Position numbers and translations under genes: made by a program
Part shown: in pieces, positions 59,430 through 64,000 of the stretch
Layout of the letters: the number at the start of each line of letters is the position of its first letter
Position numbering within the stretch: the first letter of the stretch is position 1
The notes under the pieces: model-generated
The model's database searches: none
Seen by the model: the letters and a program-made list of their open reading frames with translations, nothing else
Told to the model about the DNA's origin: nothing
Source of the DNA: Rhodococcus oxybenzonivorans
GTDB lineage: Bacteria; Actinomycetota; Actinomycetes; Mycobacteriales; Mycobacteriaceae
Reading direction: 5' to 3'
Assembly: GCF_003130705.1 (NCBI RefSeq)
Contig: NZ_CP021354.1
Location: 2,356,001 to 2,420,000, forward strand
DNA: 64,000 bases

Positions 59430-60461
59430 ATGAAACGCCGTTCTCGTAGCCTTCTCACGGCCCTCGTGACACTCGGAGCTGTGGCGCTGACCGCGTGCAG
59501 CGGCGGCGCGAGCGACACCGTCGGCAGCGACGCGGTGGGTGCAGACGGCAGTGCCGGCACCATCAACCTCTTCGCGTACGCGGTGCCCAAGCCCGGCTAC
59601 GACAAGCTGATGCCCGCGTTCAACGCCACCGAAGAAGGCAAGAACGTCGCGTTCCAGCCGTCGTATGGCGCGTCCGGTGACCAGTCTCGCAAGGTCAAGG
59701 ACGGTGCCGAGGCCGATTTCGTCAATTTCTCGGTCGAGCCCGACGTCACTCGTCTCGTCGACGCGGGACTGGTCGACAAGACGTGGAACCAGGATGCGTA
59801 CAACGGAATCCCCTTCGGTTCGGTGGTCACGATCGTCGTGCGTGAGGGCAACCCGAAGAACATCCGAGACTGGGACGACCTCCTGCGCCCCGACGTCGAG
59901 GTGGTCACGCCCAACCCGTTCAGCTCCGGATCGGCGAAATGGAATCTGCTCGCACCGTATGCCGCGAAGAGCAACGGCGGCCAGGATCCGAACGCCGGTC
60001 TCGCCTACATCACCTCGCTGGTCAACGACCACGTGAGGATTCAGCCGAAGTCGGGCCGCGAGGCGTCGGAGGCGTTCCTGCAAGGCACCGGTGACGTGCT
60101 GCTCAGCTACGAGAACGAGGCGCTGTTCATGGAGAGCAACGGTGATCCGGTCGAGCATGTGACCCCGCCGACCACCTTCAAGATCGAAAATCCGGTCGCC
60201 GTGCTGTCCAACAGCAAGCACCTCGACAAGGCCAACGCGTTCAAGGACTTCCTTTACACCCCCGAGGGGCAGAAGCTGTGGGCGGAGGCCGGGTTCCGTC
60301 CGGTCGACCCGGCCGTGGCGACGGAGTTCGCCGACAAGTTCCCCCAGCCGGCGAAGTTGTGGACCATCGCCGACCTCGGCGGCTGGTCGAAGGTCGACCC
60401 CGAGTTGTTCGCCAAGGACACCGGGTCGATCGCCGTGATCTACGACAACGCAACCAGGTAA
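59430..60461 (+). CDS. subI: Sulfate-binding lipoprotein of the sulfate ABC importer
   Basis: A 343-aa periplasmic sulfate/thiosulfate-binding protein. The signal peptide ends in lipobox VALTAC with Cys23. FQPSYGASGDQSRKVKDGAEADFVNFS, NPKNIRDWDDLLRPDVEVVTPNPFSSGSAKWNLLAPYAA and EALFMESNGDPVEHVTPP are family segments. ATG 59430 follows AGGAAGG. It is first in the subI-cysT-cysW-cysA operon and is the likely target of the upstream attenuator. Confidence 0.95.
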   Translation: MKRRSRSLLTALVTLGAVALTACSGGASDTVGSDAVGADGSAGTINLFAYAVPKPGYDKLMPAFNATEEGKNVAFQPSYGASGDQSRKVKDGAEADFVNFSVEPDVTRLVDAGLVDKTWNQDAYNGIPFGSVVTIVVREGNPKNIRDWDDLLRPDVEVVTPNPFSSGSAKWNLLAPYAAKSNGGQDPNAGLAYITSLVNDHVRIQPKSGREASEAFLQGTGDVLLSYENEALFMESNGDPVEHVTPPTTFKIENPVAVLSNSKHLDKANAFKDFLYTPEGQKLWAEAGFRPVDPAVATEFADKFPQPAKLWTIADLGGWSKVDPELFAKDTGSIAVIYDNATR

Positions 60462-60468
60462 CACCGAC

Positions 60469-61353
60469 ATGAGCGACGCACCAACGACGACGGCGGTCGG
60501 CACCGGCACCACGGTGCCGTCCCCGCCCGATCGCCGCACCCGTAAGAAACTCGTTCAGGTCACCGGCGCGGTCGGACCGTTGGGCATCGGTGTCGCGACC
60601 CTGTGGCTGAGCATCATCGTGGTGCTTCCCCTCGCCGCCCTGACCGTTGCGTCGTTCGGTGACGGCATCGGCGGCTTCGTCGATGCCGTCACCAGTCCGG
60701 TCGCGTTGGCCTCCCTGCGGGTCACCATCATGGTGTCGGTCGTCGTGGCGGTGATCAACGTGGTGATGGGCACACTGATCGCGTGGGTGCTCGTCCGCGA
60801 CGAGTTTCCGGGCAAACGGATCGTCAATGCGCTGATCGATCTCCCGTTCGCACTCCCGACGATCGTGGCCAGCATCGTCCTGCTCGCCCTCTACGGGCCG
60901 GAAAGTCCCATTCACATCTACCTCAACGCGACGCAACCCGGACTGATCGTGGCACTCGCATTCGTGACGCTGCCCTTCGTGGTGCGTTCGGTGCAGCCGG
61001 TACTGATTGAGGTGGACCGGGAAGTGGAAGAAGCTGCGGCGTCGCTCGGTGCAGACAATGTGACGATCTTCCGGCGAGTCGTCCTCCCGACCCTCATGCC
61101 TGCGATCATCAGCGGTGCAGGGCTGGCGTTCGCCCGCGCGATCGGCGAATACGGGTCGGTGGTCCTCATCGGCGGAAACATTCCGCGTGAGACCCAGATG
61201 GCATCGCAGTACATTCAACAACAGATCGAGATCGATCGGCCTGCCGCTGCGGCGGCCGTGTCGGTGGCACTTCTGGCCATCGCGTTCGTGACGTTGTTCG
61301 TTCTGCGGCTTCTCGCGAGTCGTGGCCAGCGTCGTGAGGAGCAGGCGGAATGA
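60469..61353 (+). CDS. cysT: Sulfate ABC transporter permease CysT
   Basis: A 294-aa membrane protein with about six helices. LRVTIMVSVVVAVINVVMGTLIAWVLVRDEFPGKRIVNALIDLPFALPTIVASIVLLALYG is the CysT signature. The EAA loop is EEAAASLGADNVTIFRRVVLPTLMPAIISG. It forms the channel with CysW. It starts 7 nt after subI and overlaps cysW by 4 nt. Confidence 0.95.
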   Translation: MSDAPTTTAVGTGTTVPSPPDRRTRKKLVQVTGAVGPLGIGVATLWLSIIVVLPLAALTVASFGDGIGGFVDAVTSPVALASLRVTIMVSVVVAVINVVMGTLIAWVLVRDEFPGKRIVNALIDLPFALPTIVASIVLLALYGPESPIHIYLNATQPGLIVALAFVTLPFVVRSVQPVLIEVDREVEEAAASLGADNVTIFRRVVLPTLMPAIISGAGLAFARAIGEYGSVVLIGGNIPRETQMASQYIQQQIEIDRPAAAAAVSVALLAIAFVTLFVLRLLASRGQRREEQAE

Positions 61354-62156
61354 AACTGTCGGGACCCACCCGCATCACTCTGCGCACCGTCGCGCTGCTC
61401 TACCTGTTCGGCCTTCTCGTCGTGCCGATCGCGGTCATTCTCTACCGAACGTTCGAGCGTGGCATCGGTGCGTTCATCGACTCCATCTCGACCCCGGCGG
61501 CAATCTCGGCGCTCAACCTGTCGATGCTGATCGTCGCCATCGTCGTGCCGATCAACGTGGTGTTCGGAATCGTGACCGCCCTCGCTCTCGTACGGGGACG
61601 ATTCCCGGGTCGTGGTCTGGTGCAAGCCGTGGTGGATCTGCCGTTCGCCGTGTCCCCGATCGTCGTGGGTGTGTCGCTGATCCTGCTGTGGGGTACCAAT
61701 GGCTGGTTCGGGGGAGTGGAATCGCTCGGGTTCAAGGTCATCTTCGGACTGCCGGGAATGGTGATCGCCACGTTGTTCGTGACGCTTCCGTTCGTGGTGC
61801 GCGAGGTGGAGCCCGTGCTGCACGAGATCGGGGAAGAACAGGAGCAGGCGGCCGCGACGCTCGGAGCAAACAAGTGGCAGACCTTCTGGTTGATCACCCT
61901 CCCTGCCATCCGGTGGGGTCTGACGTACGGGGTAATTCTCACGATCGCCCGCTCGTTGGGCGAGTTCGGCGCCGTCATCATGGTGTCGTCCGGGTTCCCC
62001 GGAGTCTCGCAGACCCTCACACTGCTGGTGCATTCGCGGTACATCGACGACCACAACACCTTCGGGGCATATTCGGCGGCCACCCTGCTGATGGGCATTG
62101 CCGTACTCAGCCTGCTTCTGATGACTCTGCTCGACCGTAAGAGGAGCACCACATGA
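61350..62156 (+). CDS. cysW: Sulfate ABC transporter permease CysW
   Basis: A 268-aa second permease. [47 protein letters not shown] is the family core and [27 protein letters not shown] the EAA loop. ATG 61350 overlaps the cysT stop, and its own stop overlaps cysA, so all three are translationally coupled. Confidence 0.95.
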   Translation: MKLSGPTRITLRTVALLYLFGLLVVPIAVILYRTFERGIGAFIDSISTPAAISALNLSMLIVAIVVPINVVFGIVTALALVRGRFPGRGLVQAVVDLPFAVSPIVVGVSLILLWGTNGWFGGVESLGFKVIFGLPGMVIATLFVTLPFVVREVEPVLHEIGEEQEQAAATLGANKWQTFWLITLPAIRWGLTYGVILTIARSLGEFGAVIMVSSGFPGVSQTLTLLVHSRYIDDHNTFGAYSAATLLMGIAVLSLLLMTLLDRKRSTT

Positions 62157-63166
62157 TTACCGTGACCGGCGCGCGCAAGAACTACGGATCGTTCGCTGCC
62201 CTCGACGACGTGACCATCGACATCCCCTCGGGTTCGCTCACTGCGCTCCTCGGTCCGAGTGGTTCCGGCAAGTCGACACTGCTGCGCTCCATCGCCGGCC
62301 TGGAGGCACTCGACTCCGGCACGGTGGTGATCGGCGGGAAAGATGTCACGAACGTCTCGCCGCAGAAACGTGACATCGGATTCGTGTTCCAGCACTATGC
62401 GGCGTTCAAGCACATGACGGTGCGCGATAACGTCGCATTCGGACTCAAGATTCGAAAGAGGCCGAAGCCGGAGATCGACAAGAAGGTCAACGAGCTCCTC
62501 GGAATCGTCGGGCTCGACGGGTTCCAGCACCGATACCCGGCTCAGCTGTCCGGCGGGCAGCGACAGCGCATGGCGCTCGCCCGGGCATTGGCTGTCGATC
62601 CCCAGGTGCTGCTCCTCGACGAGCCGTTCGGTGCCCTCGACGCCAAGGTGCGGACCGACCTGCGCACCTGGCTGCGCCGGCTCCACGACGAGGTGCACGT
62701 GACCACCGTCCTCGTCACCCACGATCAGGAGGAGGCACTCGATGTCGCCGACCGGATCGCCGTGCTCAACAAGGGCCGCATCGAGCAGATCGGTGAACCG
62801 GCAGACCTCTACGATCGTCCGGCCAACGATTTCGTGATGTCGTTCCTCGGTTCGGTGGCCAAGCTCAACGGCCAGCTGGTCCGTCCTCACGACATCCGGC
62901 TCGGCCGCGACCCCGACATGGCACTTGCCCAGAAGGCGGGAACCGCGGAGTCGCTCGGGGTGACACGGGCCACTGTGGAACGGGTGGTGCATCTCGGGTT
63001 CGAGGTGCGGGTCGATCTGCGCAACGAGGCGACCGGCGAGCGTTTCTCGGCCCAGGTGACGCGGGGTGACAGCGCGGCGCTGCACCTGCAGGAGGGTGAA
63101 ACTGTGTACGCGCGGGCCACCCGGGTACCGGAGCTTCCCGAGGCGGAAATCCCGGTGTCTCTATAA
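62153..63166 (+). CDS. cysA: Sulfate ABC transporter ATP-binding protein CysA
   Basis: A 337-aa ATPase. Walker [10 protein letters not shown] (about residue 38), signature [19 protein letters not shown], Walker [20 protein letters not shown] and H-loop [15 protein letters not shown] are intact. A TOBE-type regulatory domain follows residue 240 ([17 protein letters not shown]). Its last codons and stop form the first unit of a 16-bp tandem repeat. Confidence 0.96.
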   Translation: MITVTGARKNYGSFAALDDVTIDIPSGSLTALLGPSGSGKSTLLRSIAGLEALDSGTVVIGGKDVTNVSPQKRDIGFVFQHYAAFKHMTVRDNVAFGLKIRKRPKPEIDKKVNELLGIVGLDGFQHRYPAQLSGGQRQRMALARALAVDPQVLLLDEPFGALDAKVRTDLRTWLRRLHDEVHVTTVLVTHDQEEALDVADRIAVLNKGRIEQIGEPADLYDRPANDFVMSFLGSVAKLNGQLVRPHDIRLGRDPDMALAQKAGTAESLGVTRATVERVVHLGFEVRVDLRNEATGERFSAQVTRGDSAALHLQEGETVYARATRVPELPEAEIPVSL

Positions 63167-63214
63167 CCCGGTGTCTCTATAACCCGGTGTCTCTCTAGCC
63201 CGGTGTCTCTGTAA
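63151..63214 (+). repeat. Four tandem 16-bp repeats at the end of cysA
   Basis: Units at 63151, 63167, 63183 and 63199 share CCCGGTGTCTCT followed by ATAA, ATAA, CTAG and GTAA. The first unit supplies the last cysA codons and its stop. The array fills most of the gap to the sulfatase. Confidence 0.9.
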
Positions 63215-63237
63215 TCCCGAGCCGACGAGGGGCGATT

Positions 63238-64000
63238 GTGACAACTCCGGCAGTGCCGGCGACCCGTGACAACGTGCTGATCGTGCACTGGCACGATCTC
63301 GGCAGGCATCTGGGTTGTTACGGTGCGTCCGGTGTGCGAAGTCCGAACCTCGACCGGCTCGCCGCGGAGGGAGTGCGGCTGACCGACGCGCACGCGGTGG
63401 CACCCCTGTGCTCCCCGTCGCGGGGCGCATTGTTTTCGGGCCGGTACCCGCACAGCAACGGTCTCGTCGGACTCGCCCATCACGGATGGCAGTATCACGA
63501 CGACGTGCAGACGTTGCCGTCTGTTCTGTCGAACGCCGGGTGGTACACGGCCCTGTTCGGCATGCAGCACGAGACGGCATACCCGAAGCGGCTCGGCTAC
63601 CACGATTACGACGTGACGAATTCGTACTGCGACTACGTCACCGATCGTGCGTCCGGGTGGTTGTCCCGATTCCCTCCACAGCCGTTCCTGTTGACGGCTG
63701 GATTCTTCGAGACGCACCGCCCGTACCCGGCGGACCGCTACCGGCCGGCCGACCCGGAGAGCTTCGCGGTGCCGTCGTACCTGCCGGACCGGCCGCAGGT
63801 GCGCGAAGACCTGGCCGGGTTTCACGGTTCGATCGAGGTGGCTGACGCGGCCGTTGGACGGCTGCTGCACACGCTGGAGGCCGAGGGACTCGACGACAGC
63901 ACGTGGGTCGTGTTCTTCACCGACCACGGCGAAGCGTTCCCCCGGGCCAAGTCGAACCTGTATGCGCCGGGTACCGGGATCGCGACGATCATCCGCCCAC
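63238..64000 (+). CDS. Sulfatase, cut by the window end
   Basis: GTG 63238 follows GAGGGG and opens a frame that is still open at the window end (254 codons seen). NVLIVHWHDLGRHLGCYGASGVRSPNLDRLAAEGVRL supplies the metal-binding Asp, and Cys58 in LCSPSRGALFSGRYPHSNG is the formylglycine site. FFETHRPYP and VVFFTDHGEAFPRAKSN are later metal and sulfate contacts. It releases sulfate from an organic ester. The place next to the sulfate importer suggests sulfur scavenging. There is no signal peptide. It resembles cytoplasmic sulfatases with heparan-N-sulfatase-like motifs. Confidence 0.9.
   Translation, partial: MTTPAVPATRDNVLIVHWHDLGRHLGCYGASGVRSPNLDRLAAEGVRLTDAHAVAPLCSPSRGALFSGRYPHSNGLVGLAHHGWQYHDDVQTLPSVLSNAGWYTALFGMQHETAYPKRLGYHDYDVTNSYCDYVTDRASGWLSRFPPQPFLLTAGFFETHRPYPADRYRPADPESFAVPSYLPDRPQVREDLAGFHGSIEVADAAVGRLLHTLEAEGLDDSTWVVFFTDHGEAFPRAKSNLYAPGTGIATIIRP

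Overview
The window is high-GC actinobacterial DNA, most likely from a Rhodococcus. Gene order matches the conserved mycolic-acid-bacterial blocks valS-folC-DUF4233-ndk-rne-rplU-rpmA-obg-proB, proA-moxR-vWA-nadD-rsfS-gpgP-octT-degV-comEA-comEC-holA-rpsT and lepA-lipoprotein-trehalase-cys operon. These correspond to M. tuberculosis Rv2448c-Rv2439c, Rv2427c-Rv2412 and Rv2411c-Rv2397c. GTG starts are common, and many genes have a TANNNT -10 element only 5-8 nt before the start codon, which points to leaderless mRNAs. Family assignments come from reading the protein sequences; no database was searched.

Layout. 1-9 kb: an N-terminally truncated sulfatase, an ABC exporter, a GNAT acetyltransferase, a Tat-exported iron-siderophore lipoprotein behind an IdeR-like box, an S9 peptidase, the nucleoid protein mIHF and a SRPBCC protein behind two operator-like palindromes. 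9-21 kb: the valS to proB housekeeping block. 21-31.5 kb: an accessory insert between proB and proA with a sirtuin, a 2-hydroxyacid dehydrogenase, ectABC, a RecQ helicase fused to a phosphoribosyltransferase-like domain, ribokinase, an MHS transporter and an old-yellow-enzyme reductase. 31.5-41 kb: proA to comEC; comEC is interrupted by a frameshift. 41-46 kb: an LLM oxidoreductase, a 56-aa protein, a GAF-ANTAR regulator, a carboxylesterase and a YbdK-type ligase. 46-52 kb: holA, rpsT, a three-gene ATP-grasp/alpha-E/transglutaminase operon and an aquaporin. 52-59 kb: a PemK-like protein, lepA, a nitronate monooxygenase, a second siderophore-binding lipoprotein with an IdeR-like box and a GH15 trehalase. 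59-64 kb: a sulfate ABC importer operon (subI-cysT-cysW-cysA) followed by an intact sulfatase cut by the window end.

Genes that work together: sulfate import plus sulfatase for sulfur supply; proB/proA for proline and ectABC for ectoine, both compatible-solute pathways; gpgP and octT, both linked to glucosylglycerate/methylglucose lipopolysaccharide synthesis; and rne, rplU, rpmA, obg, rsfS, rpsT and lepA for RNA and ribosome function.

The most interesting signal is upstream of subI. A probably leaderless 29-codon ORF ends in Cys-Cys-stop. It is followed by four mutually complementary segments and by an anti-Shine-Dalgarno sequence that overlaps the last of them. This fits a complete cysteine-responsive translational attenuator.
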